Shown here in pieces: positions 8,567-17,946 of a stretch of DNA of 64,000 bases. The position numbers and the translations under genes are program-made. The notes under the pieces were generated by a model, which worked only from the letters and a program-made list of their open reading frames with translations, did no database searches and was not told where the DNA came from. Origin of the DNA: Thermomonas carbonis (lineage in GTDB: Bacteria > Pseudomonadota > Gammaproteobacteria > Xanthomonadales > Xanthomonadaceae); NCBI RefSeq assembly GCF_014396975.1, contig NZ_CP060719.1, forward strand, positions 1,832,001-1,896,000. The letters run 5' to 3'. Position 1 is the stretch's first letter; each line of letters opens with the position of its first letter.

Positions 8567-9633
8567 TCATGGCACCAAAGGCACCTGTCCATGAGGGTCT
8601 GGAGAAAAATCCGGGTACAGAGATCTTCCTCGTAGGGTGACGGGATCAAAGCTAAAAGCATGCTCCAGTGGACTATCGCTACAACGTCCGATCAATCGCC
8701 CGGGGAACGCTTCGCCGCCGTCAGCGATCTCCACGTCGCCCGAGCAAATCGAGCACGAGGCGTGATGCCTTACGAGCTGGAACCAGCCACCTGCCAGCTT
8801 GCTCTTCGCATCGCGCACTAGTTTGAATTGGCCATGGAATTGGTCGTAGGCAAGCAATATGTCATTCGCAATGGTGACTCTGTCAGCTGGAAGCCGGATG
8901 AGGGGCCTCATGGCCTGCACCCAGAGGTAGCTCAAGGCGGCTGCTGTCAGAAGGTAGGAAAGGTCGCCGGCACTTAAAGGCCGTGATCCTCGCATCGTAA
9001 CGAAGGCCACGAACCAGAGCAGGAGCAGAGCCAATGCTTCAAGGATGGTGGCGCCGACGAGCAGATAGCCGCGCCAGCTCCTCATTCGAAATGGCTGCTT
9101 CCCAAGAATGGGACGTAGCCACCAGGCGGCCTTCGCGGGTTCAACTTGGTATTCAACTAGCCCTGAGGTCGCGGTCCTCGATTCGGGGTAAAGACGATCG
9201 TCGGAGGTGTCATCTATCGCTGGCAGTGGCAGGAAGTCCAATCGATAGAGCGTCGTATTTCCGCGCCCACCACCGGTCTGCAGGGTGAGCTGTGGGATGA
9301 CGGAGAGCTCCGCGTGGCGGCAGGCTTGTTCCAGGGACGCTTGCCGCGCATCCCACCACCGGCGGACCTCGGCGCTCGGGAGCCAGCGAGAGGCCGGTGT
9401 CTCAGGCATTCGTCCGCCGTACTTGTCGTAGTAGTACTTGCGTAGCGTATCCGCGTCCAGGGCGGGGCTGGCATGTCCCCCTGCAGGTAGCTTGCGGTGT
9501 CTGCGGCTAGAAGTGCTAGCGCTTGGGCAGGACGATTGTTGCCTCCGACCTGATCTAGCCACGCCCGCAGCATGGTGGCGGCTGCAATCTCCTGGGAACC
9601 GGTTTGTGAGGGTTTCGGGCTGTTTGCGTCCAT
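8567..9633 (-). pseudogene. Hypothetical two-helix membrane protein, -1 frameshift
   Basis: Start ATG at 9633 (MDANSPKPSQTG...). The first frame covers about 57 residues to GDMPAPPW; the second continues with ALDADTLRKYYYDKYGGRMP and runs to 8567. One extra C in the run opposite 9464-9467 joins them into about 355 residues. Two hydrophobic helices are visible (LVGATILEALALLLLWFVAF and LSYLLTAAALSYLWV), and a Cys pair with nearby Cys (CSICSGD, GRCSD) occupies the cytosolic C-terminus. No family recognised. It is the first gene of a minus-strand series leading into the Nmad and HEPN genes. Confidence 0.55.
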
Positions 9634-9681
9634 GGCGGCTCCCCAGGCTTGTCCTTCCCGCAGTCTGGAAGGAAAGCCGTC

Positions 9682-11085
9682 ATGCGCCAAGGTTCGTTTC
9701 CCTCGTCCGATGCCTCATCGCAGGCAACCCGCCCCATGCTGGGCGTCCTCAAGGTCCCCTTCGGCCTGAAAGCCGGCCGGATGTGGAGCCCCAAACAGGT
9801 GGCCGCGGGCCGAGAGTGCGGCTGCGTCTGCCCGGCCTGCGAGGCACCCTTGGTGGCCAAGGCAGCCGATAGCACCTGTAGGCGCCCACATTTCGCCCAC
9901 CTGACGATGACCGATTGCCGGGCCGGCTACGAGACCGCGCTCCACAGGAAGGCTAAGGAATTGCTTGCCGAGCATGCTGCCCTCCTGCTGCCTGCTTGGG
10001 ACGGTGAGGCAGACATGCCCAATCCCCCACAGCTGCAGGACGACACGGGCCAATGGATGTCCGGGACGCGGGTGGAGTTCCCCAGCCGGACGGCTGGTTT
10101 GCGGAATATCCGGTTGGAGGAAGCGCAGGGCGACTACACCCCTGACGTGATCGCTGAAGACGAGGCGGGTGAGCTCTTGATCGAGATCCGGGTCAGCCAC
10201 GCGGTCGATCCACTCAAGCGCCGACGCATTCAGTCTGAGGGCAAGCGCCTGATCGAAATCGACCTGTCGCGTCTGGACCCGGACGCTCTCCAAGACGACG
10301 TTCGGCTCGTTCAGGCGGTCCTGCATGCGCCAGAGAATCGTGTCTGGCTTGCGTGCCCTGAGGCCACCGACGCGTGGCGAGAGTCCTTCAGGGCCCTCAA
10401 GGCCCAGGTGGCCCAGCGAAATCTGGAGATTGCGCAGCTGCGGCAACGCCAAGAGGAAGCACAGAGGGCCCAAGCGCGTGCGGCCGATCACACCCAGGCG
10501 CAGCAGGCCGAGCGCTTGGCGCAACGAGAACGCTACCGGGCGCAGGAGCGCGCCCCATATCAAGAAGCCCTGGAGGATCTGCCGACACTGGTCTCGATCG
10601 CGCGTATCGAGACCTTACTCGCGGAGTACTTGGCTCGGGACGGGGAGGAGGCAGACCAGTTGATCGCCCAGATTCCGTCGCAGACGGTGCAGCAGGCAGT
10701 GCGCCACTACGGTACGCACGCCTGGCTCTACCAAGTCCATCCGCGCCTTTGGCAGGGCGCCTGTTACCACCGGTTCGTGCTCGGACAACCTGCGGGCAGC
10801 CAGTTCAACCAGCGAGAACTGGCGCGCTGGGTCATGCAGCGGTTTGGTCGGGACGAGGTGTTGTTCTCACTGTTCCGGGCGCAGTACAGCTTCCGGGATC
10901 GGGCGCGGAAGGCTGGTTTTCAGAAGCGGCGCATCTCGCATTGGGCGTTCACTGACCTCGAGAACCGGCAGGTTCCGGATTTCTACAAGCCCATCAATGC
11001 GTTCGTTGACCGGCTTGTCTACGCTGGTGCGTTGCAACCCGTGCCGGGACTTCTGGGTGAGATCCGCATCAACGATGCGATGTGA
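9682..11085 (+). CDS. CoiA-like nuclease-domain protein
   Basis: 467 residues. The start at 9682 is preferred for the GGAAGGA eight bases upstream. Near the N-terminus is a small Cys pair (CGCVCPACE, about 47-55) with HFAHL and a later Cys, then YETALHRKAKELL, as in competence protein CoiA. A PD-(D/E)XK core follows (YTPDVIAEDEAGELLIEIRVSH, with D, E and R at the usual places). Residues about 240-300 are an Arg/Gln-rich coiled coil. CoiA family members act on DNA during transformation, but accessory copies in islands are of unknown role. Divergent from the membrane-protein gene with only 48 bp between starts; the stop overlaps the next reading frame. Confidence 0.72.
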   Translation: MRQGSFPSSDASSQATRPMLGVLKVPFGLKAGRMWSPKQVAAGRECGCVCPACEAPLVAKAADSTCRRPHFAHLTMTDCRAGYETALHRKAKELLAEHAALLLPAWDGEADMPNPPQLQDDTGQWMSGTRVEFPSRTAGLRNIRLEEAQGDYTPDVIAEDEAGELLIEIRVSHAVDPLKRRRIQSEGKRLIEIDLSRLDPDALQDDVRLVQAVLHAPENRVWLACPEATDAWRESFRALKAQVAQRNLEIAQLRQRQEEAQRAQARAADHTQAQQAERLAQRERYRAQERAPYQEALEDLPTLVSIARIETLLAEYLARDGEEADQLIAQIPSQTVQQAVRHYGTHAWLYQVHPRLWQGACYHRFVLGQPAGSQFNQRELARWVMQRFGRDEVLFSLFRAQYSFRDRARKAGFQKRRISHWAFTDLENRQVPDFYKPINAFVDRLVYAGALQPVPGLLGEIRINDAM

Positions 11086-11111
11086 CGCGGTTTCTCGCGT
11101 GGAGGCGCTTT

Positions 11112-12410
11112 GTGGAACGCCAATTCTCACGACAAGAGTTCTTCGATTTGATGTGGTCCAAGCCAATTAAGGACCTTGCGCCCGACTTTGGGATTTCAGA
11201 CGTGGCCTTAGCCAAATTCTGCCGAAAGCACAGCGTCCCGCTGCCTGGGCGCGGCTATTGGGCCAAGCTGAAAGCCGGGAAGCCAGTGATGGCGTTTACG
11301 TTGCCGCCTCGGGGCCTTGGTCAGCACGAGACGATCAGCATTGGCCACGATGAATGGCGGCGGCGAGATGAGCAGGAAGCACGTCTGAGGGAGGAGGAGA
11401 TTCCGCCACCGCCTGAGTTCCCCGAGACGCTGGTTGAACTCAGGCAGCGAGTTGCCAAGCTGGTAGGCAAGGTCACTTATTTGAAGGGTCTCGATCGCAC
11501 TCATCGTGTAGTCGCAGCCTTACTAGAGGCAGACAAGGCCCGTATTGAGAAGCGAAGCGCTTCTTCATACCCCTCTATTTTCGACGAACCATTCTTTTCG
11601 TCTCCCTATGAGCGCCGCCGACTCAAGCTGTTGAATTCAATCTTTCTTGCCCTAGCGAAGTTGGACGTTTCAGCGTTTGCCCAAGGCAAGAACCCAAGTG
11701 ATTTCGAGATCCGAGTTGGGGACTCCAGTCTGACGTTGCGGCTGGACGATCCAAAAATTAAGAAAGAGCGCGAGAGCTGGCGTCCTTCGTCGGATATTCG
11801 TCGTCCCGCCTCGGATCCATTACAAATGTCGATCTCCTGGCACCTGGAGAAAGTCGACGGTTTGCGCCTCCTGTGGAGTGATAGCAAGGAGGCGGCGATT
11901 GAGGGGTTCTTGCGGGAGATCGTTGTCGAACTAGTTGTTGCGGGGGACATGCAGATCAGAATGGCAGAGCTCCGTCACCACGCATGGCGCGTCCAGCGCA
12001 AAGCGGATCTGATTGAAGCCGCCAGGAAGCGCGAAGAAGAAGCCAGGCAAAAGGAAATTGCTCGTCTCCAGCGTCTTGAAAAAGCCAGGATTGATCAGCT
12101 ATTTGAAGACGCGATATGCCTGCGTCTCTCTAATGATCTACGCGCGTATGTCGAGGCGGTCCAAGTAGCCAATACATCCTCTGAGACACCTGTTTCAGAG
12201 CAGGAGATGTCGCAATGGATTGTTTGGGCGCTGGCGCAAGCCGACCGGATTGACCCGGTTCGGACTCATTCGCTCTTGCGACAAGTCGTGGACACCGGTG
12301 AGGAGTCCGAGAAGGATGGCGCGCGGCCGCTCACCCAAGGCCAATCTGATCTTGAGCTAGCTAAATCGGCATGGCACCCAAACCGTTGGTACACCAGACT
12401 TCATCGATAG
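11112..12410 (+). CDS. Hypothetical protein with N-terminal HTH-like segment
   Basis: 432 residues from GTG 11112, chosen because GGAGG lies six bases upstream; a GTG at 11082 overlapping the previous stop is an alternative. The N-terminus FSRQEFFDLMWSKPIKDLAPDFGISDVALAKFC resembles a helix-turn-helix, followed by RGYWAKLKAGKP. This opening is common in unclassified island proteins. The C-terminal third is a charged helix (EAARKREEEARQKEIARLQRL). No enzymatic motif is visible. It is immediately downstream of the CoiA-like gene and upstream of the DUF4365 gene, suggesting one operon. Confidence 0.65.
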   Translation: MERQFSRQEFFDLMWSKPIKDLAPDFGISDVALAKFCRKHSVPLPGRGYWAKLKAGKPVMAFTLPPRGLGQHETISIGHDEWRRRDEQEARLREEEIPPPPEFPETLVELRQRVAKLVGKVTYLKGLDRTHRVVAALLEADKARIEKRSASSYPSIFDEPFFSSPYERRRLKLLNSIFLALAKLDVSAFAQGKNPSDFEIRVGDSSLTLRLDDPKIKKERESWRPSSDIRRPASDPLQMSISWHLEKVDGLRLLWSDSKEAAIEGFLREIVVELVVAGDMQIRMAELRHHAWRVQRKADLIEAARKREEEARQKEIARLQRLEKARIDQLFEDAICLRLSNDLRAYVEAVQVANTSSETPVSEQEMSQWIVWALAQADRIDPVRTHSLLRQVVDTGEESEKDGARPLTQGQSDLELAKSAWHPNRWYTRLHR

Positions 12411-12496
12411 ATGAGCTAGGGACAGCGACTGCCAACGGACCGAGCCTTGGACATGCGAACATTCAAGGACCTTTCCTTCACGTTCGATCTCCAACG

Positions 12497-13285
12497 ATGA
12501 AATATCCCAAGACGGCCGCGACAGGGCATGCTGGCGAGTTTTTCTTTGCCTACCAAGTCGCCAAGGTTCTAGGCTGGCCGTGCCGCATTTTCGACATCGA
12601 CATCGGTGTCGACGCGCAGGTGGAAGTCCTTAACGCCAAGTGCGAGAGCACCGGGAAGTTCGTTGCTTTTCAGATCAAGACCACGGCCATCGAGGGCGTG
12701 AAAGGACGATATGTCGACCCGGAGCAACTCGCCTACTGGAAGGGCCTAGAGCACCCGGTTTTCCTAGTGCTAGTCGATCTGGAAGACGAATCGATGTACT
12801 TGCACCGCATCGATCGCCGGAGACAATACCCCAAGACGAAGGGCGGTCTAGTCCACATAGCCTTCGACCGACAACGAAATCGCTTTGGACCGGACAGCGA
12901 AAGAGACTTCAGCGCGGCGGCGGATGAAGCGCAGCTTCAGGCTGTCGAAGTTCACCTCGATCGTGTTCGAACCTTTACCAAAGACATCGAGATCGAGCTG
13001 GCTCGCCAGGAGTCTGCACCGGACCCGAGGGGTCTGATCGAAGTCATGCGATGTCGGAGTGCGGCTCGCGAGCATGTGCTCCGCGCGGAAGCTTTGGTGC
13101 GCAATAGTGGTGTGGGCCTCGATTCGTATCAGCGGGTCGAACTAGCTTTCGAGCGAGCGCTTGGTTTGCTCCGGCACCGCATGTGCGACTGGAACATGGA
13201 GGAGGACTGGGATGGCGCGCGGGATGGCGATGGCGACATTCGTCGTTTCCTTGACGAAGGCGACACTGTCGATCCCGGCGACTGA
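12497..13285 (+). CDS. DUF4365 domain protein
   Basis: 262 residues from ATG 12497; a longer frame from 12371 would overlap the previous gene. The first half is a DUF4365 domain, a PD-(D/E)XK relative: HAGEFFFAYQVAKVLGW, FDIDIGVDAQVEV, FVAFQIKTT, then YVDPEQLAYWKGLEHPVFLVLVD. DUF4365 proteins are frequent in defence islands, and their nuclease activity is predicted only. The C-terminal half is helical and ends with a very acidic tail (EEDWDGARDGDGD). Third gene of the series starting at 9682. Confidence 0.72.
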   Translation: MKYPKTAATGHAGEFFFAYQVAKVLGWPCRIFDIDIGVDAQVEVLNAKCESTGKFVAFQIKTTAIEGVKGRYVDPEQLAYWKGLEHPVFLVLVDLEDESMYLHRIDRRRQYPKTKGGLVHIAFDRQRNRFGPDSERDFSAAADEAQLQAVEVHLDRVRTFTKDIEIELARQESAPDPRGLIEVMRCRSAAREHVLRAEALVRNSGVGLDSYQRVELAFERALGLLRHRMCDWNMEEDWDGARDGDGDIRRFLDEGDTVDPGD

Positions 13286-13309
13286 TACGCGTGGCGACAG
13301 CGGCGCTTG

Positions 13310-13948
13310 CTACCATCGCTTCGGAAGGGGCTTGACGATCGTCATCCTGTGTCGCTCGTCTTTAAGAACGAAACCGCCACGAATCAGATCGCGCAGGATG
13401 TGGTTCACCATCACGCGAGTGGCTCCCACTTGATTGGCGATTTCCAGCTGCGTGAGATGGCGCGGAACGCTCCTCTCTGTAGCTACTTCGATCGCCGATT
13501 CTTCCAGCAAGGCCGCGACGCGTTCGTAAACCCCATCAAGTGCTAGGCCACGTATTTTCCGCGTCGCGAGTCGAAGCCGAGAAATCAATTGCAATACGAG
13601 GCACTCAGCAAATTGGGGATGCGCGCGCATGAGCTCGCGTATCTGGTCGCCGTCGACGATAAGACACTCTGAAGGCGCAACCGCTTTGACCGAAGCAGAT
13701 CGCGTGCCACCGTCCAAAAACATCTCACCTAATACTTCGCCAGGATCGAGCGTGTTGTACACGACTTCGCGGCCGTTCTCTTTGGTGGAATACACCTTGA
13801 GTCGCCCAGTGACTAGGACGTACAGCGTTTCGGAAGCGTCCCCCTCTTGAAATAAAACATCACCGGTCGCGAACTGATGCGTATCGCCGTTCGCAGCTAA
13901 CTGCGCTAATAGCTCCGGCGGAAAGGAGATGGAATCCACATGATCCAT
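13310..13948 (-). CDS. Crp/Fnr-family transcriptional regulator
   Basis: 212 residues with the classic two-domain layout: a cyclic-nucleotide-binding jelly roll (FATGDVLFQEGDASETLYVLVTGRLKVYS, GEVLGEMFLDGG with RSASVKA) and a C-terminal winged helix (LTQLEIANQVGATRVMVNHILRDLIRGGFV). No Fnr-type N-terminal Cys cluster is present, so oxygen sensing by Fe-S is unlikely; the phosphate-binding segment is GEMFLDGGTRSAS, close to Crp. It converges on the DUF4365 gene and diverges from the protease operon at 14329, which it could regulate. Target unknown. Confidence 0.85.
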   Translation of the reverse strand: MDHVDSISFPPELLAQLAANGDTHQFATGDVLFQEGDASETLYVLVTGRLKVYSTKENGREVVYNTLDPGEVLGEMFLDGGTRSASVKAVAPSECLIVDGDQIRELMRAHPQFAECLVLQLISRLRLATRKIRGLALDGVYERVAALLEESAIEVATERSVPRHLTQLEIANQVGATRVMVNHILRDLIRGGFVLKDERHRMTIVKPLPKRW

Positions 13949-14328
13949 GGTGTGGCACCTGCTCGAAGAGATTCATTTCATGAATAGGCTTAGCCCAAGT
14001 GAAGGCTCGTCATCGGTCGCCTTGCGGAGATGTAAACAATTGACGTTGCGGTAATGCGCAATCTACGTCATTAGGAAGAGCTGGGGCTCGAATCGATGCG
14101 CGAATCTTCGCGCCGAACGTCCGTGCACCAGAGCCAAGGGGTTGGCTTGGGGAACGAGCACGGTTTGGCAGTGTCATCACGCCGTAAACGGCGCTTTGTT
14201 GGATAGATCAGCTGAGGGCCTCGCTTTTCCCGAGGGTGACACTGGTGTGGAGCGTTCTCATCTCAATCTAAGGGATCGTCTTACGTTCGAATCCTTGGTG
14301 TGCTGAGGGCTAACGGTAGGAAGCCGAG
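13949..14328. promoter_or_regulatory. 380-bp intergenic region with a 30-bp dyad
   Basis: No gene is seen here. At 14041-14070 TGACGT and ACGTCA form symmetric ends 18 bp apart, and within them TTGCG (14046-14050) and CGCAA (14057-14061) form a second pair. The region lies between the Crp-type regulator and the protease gene, so this may be a regulator site. Its centre is not a canonical TGTGA-N6-TCACA Crp box. A clear -10/-35 pair for the protease gene is not obvious to me. Confidence 0.4.
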
Positions 14329-17300
14329 ATGACCAACTCAAATGCGTTGCTCGTAAAGGTTCGCGGCAATGGGCACAGCGTGACGCAGGCCTTGGCGGCT
14401 GGTGGGGATGGTTGGCAGGTCGAGCCGATCTTGTCGGTCCCTGCCCGGGATACGAACGGAAAGGCATTGGGCGCTGGTGGCACTGAGCCCTCTACGTGGC
14501 TGCGCGTGAATCGAGGCGGGGGCGCAGGGACGGCTTGGGACAAGGCGCACGCGTTAGTGGGTCCAACCAGTCCCTTGGCAGGCGCTATGGGGTTGCAGGA
14601 AATCGAGGCCGTAGAGCCCGATCTGGAGCAGCAATGGGAGTTCCAGGGTGACCAAGGGTCACGTGATGCCGCATTGGCGGCCGCGGACCGCTGCAGGTTC
14701 GAAACGCAAACCCGTGAAGGGGGCCGCGCGCTGGGCCAAGGTTTGGCGTGGCACTTAGGCGATGACTTCTCCGGGCTGCGGGCAGCCCGCCATCAGGTAG
14801 ATGACAAGCAGCGGGTCATTCGCGTCGCCCACTTGGACACCGGATTCGACCCGCAGCATGTCATTCGGCCGAAGGGGCTCCGCCTCGACCTGCAGCGCAA
14901 CTTCATGCGCGGCGAGCAAGCCAATGATGCGAGTGACCAAACCCCGCCGGGTATGGCGTGGAAGCGCAATCGTGGTCACGGCGCGGCCACGCTTGCACTG
15001 TTGGCCGGCGGTGGATTTCCAGCGACGCCACCTGATTGGTCGGGGTTTACGGGTGAGTTTGGAGGCGCGCCTGACGTCGAAGTGATCCCCATTCGGATCG
15101 CAGACTGGGTCGTGCGCTTCACGGTGGGCACGATGGTCCAAGGTTTCGACTATGCGCGTGCGAACGGTGCCCATGTCCTATCTATGAGCATGGGCGGGGT
15201 GTCGTCCCAGGCACTCACGGACGCTGTCAACTTGGCCTACGACGCCGGCATCGTGATGGTGACCGCCGCCGGCAACAATATTTCACGCAGGCCGACGCCC
15301 AAAACCGTCGTGTTCCCGGCCCGGTTTCGGCGCGTGCTGGCGGCCTGCGGCGTGATGGCCGATGGGCGGCCCTACACGGGCCTGGACGCCGGCACCATGC
15401 AAGGCAACTTTGGGCCAACAGAGAAAATGGCCACTGCGCTTGGGGCCTATACGCCTAATGTGCCGTGGGCCAAGATCGGGTGTGGCACCGTGGTGGACAT
15501 GGATGGCGCCGGCACGTCGTCTGCGACACCGCAAATCGCCGCCGCCGCCGCCCTGTGGCTTGCCGAGCATTGGGAAACGGTGCGCCAGTACCCCCATGCG
15601 TGGATGCGGGTGGAGGCGGTACGCCAGGCGCTTTTTTCCACCGCGGGGAAGACGACAGGGCAGATGGGCCCGGAGCGCGTGTTTGAAACGCTCGGGCAAG
15701 GGACCGTACGCGCCCACGCTGCATTGGCCTTTCAGCCGCTTGCTAGCACACGCCTAGTCAGGGCCGCACCTGCCGAAGCCTCGTGGTCCTGGCTCAACGT
15801 GTTGTTCGGGCAAGGGGGCGTCAGCCTGACGCAGCGCTGGACGCCTCAGCAACGCGCGATGCTCGCGCTTGAACTCACGCAGATGGCGCAGCGGGCGCGG
15901 GAAGTCGATGACGCGATTGACGATCCCGATCGGCCGGCAGAAGACATTCCTCCGGCGGCACGGAACCGGTATCTAGAGGCTGCCTTGGCCGCAGGGAACC
16001 CGTCCAAGCCAGCAAGAGAATTTTTGGAATCGGTCTTGGGCAAATCCGGGCCGACAAGCGCGACTAAGGGCATCGTGCGTGCGCCGGTCAAACGCCGGAC
16101 CCGCGCAGTTGTGCCACCCAATCGACGCTTGCGCGTGTATGCCCTCGATCCCAGCCTGGGTCGGCGATTGGAATCGTCGGCGCTGCGCGAAACCGTCCTG
16201 ACCTTGCCTTGGGACGATGAGCCCCTCAACAAGGATCCACTCAGGCCTGGCCCGGTTGGGGAGTATCTGGAAGTCATCGATATCGATCCGGCCTCGGGGA
16301 AGATCTACGAGCCGGTCGATTTGAACGACCGCTTCTTGCTTGCGCAAGACGGGCTTCCGCCCTCCGAAGGGAACCCGCAGTTTCATCAGCAAATGATCTA
16401 CGCGGTCGCGATGACCACAATCGGCCATTTTGAGCGTGCATTGGGCCGACCTGCCCTGTGGGCGCCGGACGGGGATAAGGAGACGCGGCGCTTACGCATC
16501 TACCCGCACGCCCTGCGCGAAGAGAACGCGTACTACAGCCCAGAAAAGCGGGCGCTGCTCTTTGGGTACTTCCCCGCACGTTCCGATCGAGGCGACAGCG
16601 TTGCGCCGGGCTCGATGGTGTTCACCTGCTTGTCCAGCGACATCATCGCTCATGAAATGAGCCATGCACTCCTGGACGGGCTGCATCGTCGCTTCGAGGA
16701 AGCATCTAATCCTGACGTCGTCGCGTTTCATGAAGCATTCGCAGACATCGTGGCGCTATTCCAACACTTCACGATCACGGAGTTGGTGCGCTTCGAGATC
16801 GGCAAGGCGCGTGGCGACCTGTCCGCTGCAAAGTTGCTCGGAGGCTTGGCGAAAGAATTCGGCGAGGGCGCAAATCGTCGCGGACCGCTGCGCGACTACG
16901 TGGGTACGGATATCACGCAACTTGATTACGAAACCACGACACAGCCTCATGCCCGCGGCTCGATCCTCGTCCATGCGATCTACGAAGCGTTTCTAAGTGT
17001 GGTTTCCAGGCGCACCGCGGATCTCGTGCGGATGGCGACGGGCGGGACGGGTGTACTGCCCGCTGGGGCATTGCACCCGGATCTCGTGGCGCGTTTATCC
17101 ACCGAGACCTGCGCAACGGCGACCTATTTCCTGCAAATGTGTATTCGCGCGCTCGATTACTGCCCGCCGGTCGACATTACGTTTGGCGAGTTCCTGCGCG
17201 CAGTCATCACGGCTGATCGCGATCTGGCTACCAATGACGCCCACGGCTATCGCACGGCGATCCTTGAGGCCTTTGGCAGACGAGGCATCTTGCCGTCCGG

Positions 17301-17946
17301 CATTCGGACGGTCTCGGAGGAAACGCTCGCTTGGGGCACCTTTGAGGATTCAAGGCCTACGTACCTTCCAAAGCTGACCGCCGCTATCCGAATTCCTTGG
17401 GCCAAGGAGCTTGATCGCTCGGAAATCTTCAAACTCAGTCAACGGAATCGATGGGCACTTTGGACCGCGTTAGGAAAAGTATTTGCCGAACACCCCGAGG
17501 CGCTGAGGGAATTCGGGCTTGCCCCGAACATGCCGCGCTACAAGCGAGACGGGTCAGCCATGGGGGACCTCAAGCCCGGCAGCACGACCTTTGAAGTACA
17601 TAACGTGCGCTTTGCGCGACGACTGGCACCGGACGGCTCATTCCGCACCGAGGTGATTGCGGTCATCACCCAGCGACAGCCGTTGTGGCGGGACCCCAAA
17701 GATCACAGCAAGGGATTCACCTGGTTCCGCGGGGGCGCCACGCTGATCTTGGATCCGCGCGAAGGCAAGGAAGAGATTCGGTACAGCATCATCAAAAACA
17801 GCGCGAGTACCTCGCGTCAAGCTCGGCAACACAAGATGGGCGAGCGCGGTTATCTGTCGCCCTTACGGAAACTATATTTCGGCGAAGACACCGCTGAGCC
17901 CTTTGCGCTGATCCATGCGGATCGGGGAGGCGAGCATGGCCACTAG
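14329..17946 (+). CDS. S8 subtilisin-like plus zinc-metalloprotease bifunctional protein
   Basis: 1205 residues in one uninterrupted frame. Residues about 160-470 are an S8 serine peptidase with the full triad: Asp in AHLDTGFD (about 170), His in RGHGAATLALLAG (about 217) and Ser in GTSSATPQIAAAAALW (about 396). A second domain from about 600 contains IIAHEMSHALLDG (HExxH, about 775-779) and HEAFADIVALF (about 802), the gluzincin zinc-binding layout. No signal peptide is present, so it acts in the cytosol unless otherwise delivered. The stop overlaps the start of a metallo-beta-lactamase gene by 11 bases. A double protease in one chain suggests a conflict effector or activator, but substrates are unknown. 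Confidence 0.8.
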   Translation: MTNSNALLVKVRGNGHSVTQALAAGGDGWQVEPILSVPARDTNGKALGAGGTEPSTWLRVNRGGGAGTAWDKAHALVGPTSPLAGAMGLQEIEAVEPDLEQQWEFQGDQGSRDAALAAADRCRFETQTREGGRALGQGLAWHLGDDFSGLRAARHQVDDKQRVIRVAHLDTGFDPQHVIRPKGLRLDLQRNFMRGEQANDASDQTPPGMAWKRNRGHGAATLALLAGGGFPATPPDWSGFTGEFGGAPDVEVIPIRIADWVVRFTVGTMVQGFDYARANGAHVLSMSMGGVSSQALTDAVNLAYDAGIVMVTAAGNNISRRPTPKTVVFPARFRRVLAACGVMADGRPYTGLDAGTMQGNFGPTEKMATALGAYTPNVPWAKIGCGTVVDMDGAGTSSATPQIAAAAALWLAEHWETVRQYPHAWMRVEAVRQALFSTAGKTTGQMGPERVFETLGQGTVRAHAALAFQPLASTRLVRAAPAEASWSWLNVLFGQGGVSLTQRWTPQQRAMLALELTQMAQRAREVDDAIDDPDRPAEDIPPAARNRYLEAALAAGNPSKPAREFLESVLGKSGPTSATKGIVRAPVKRRTRAVVPPNRRLRVYALDPSLGRRLESSALRETVLTLPWDDEPLNKDPLRPGPVGEYLEVIDIDPASGKIYEPVDLNDRFLLAQDGLPPSEGNPQFHQQMIYAVAMTTIGHFERALGRPALWAPDGDKETRRLRIYPHALREENAYYSPEKRALLFGYFPARSDRGDSVAPGSMVFTCLSSDIIAHEMSHALLDGLHRRFEEASNPDVVAFHEAFADIVALFQHFTITELVRFEIGKARGDLSAAKLLGGLAKEFGEGANRRGPLRDYVGTDITQLDYETTTQPHARGSILVHAIYEAFLSVVSRRTADLVRMATGGTGVLPAGALHPDLVARLSTETCATATYFLQMCIRALDYCPPVDITFGEFLRAVITADRDLATNDAHGYRTAILEAFGRRGILPSGIRTVSEETLAWGTFEDSRPTYLPKLTAAIRIPWAKELDRSEIFKLSQRNRWALWTALGKVFAEHPEALREFGLAPNMPRYKRDGSAMGDLKPGSTTFEVHNVRFARRLAPDGSFRTEVIAVITQRQPLWRDPKDHSKGFTWFRGGATLILDPREGKEEIRYSIIKNSASTSRQARQHKMGERGYLSPLRKLYFGEDTAEPFALIHADRGGEHGH

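Noticed and set aside
17000..17380. Overlapping small frames within the S8/metalloprotease gene.
   Set aside because: Arg/Ser-rich shadow frames without motifs; the main frame carries both catalytic sites throughout.
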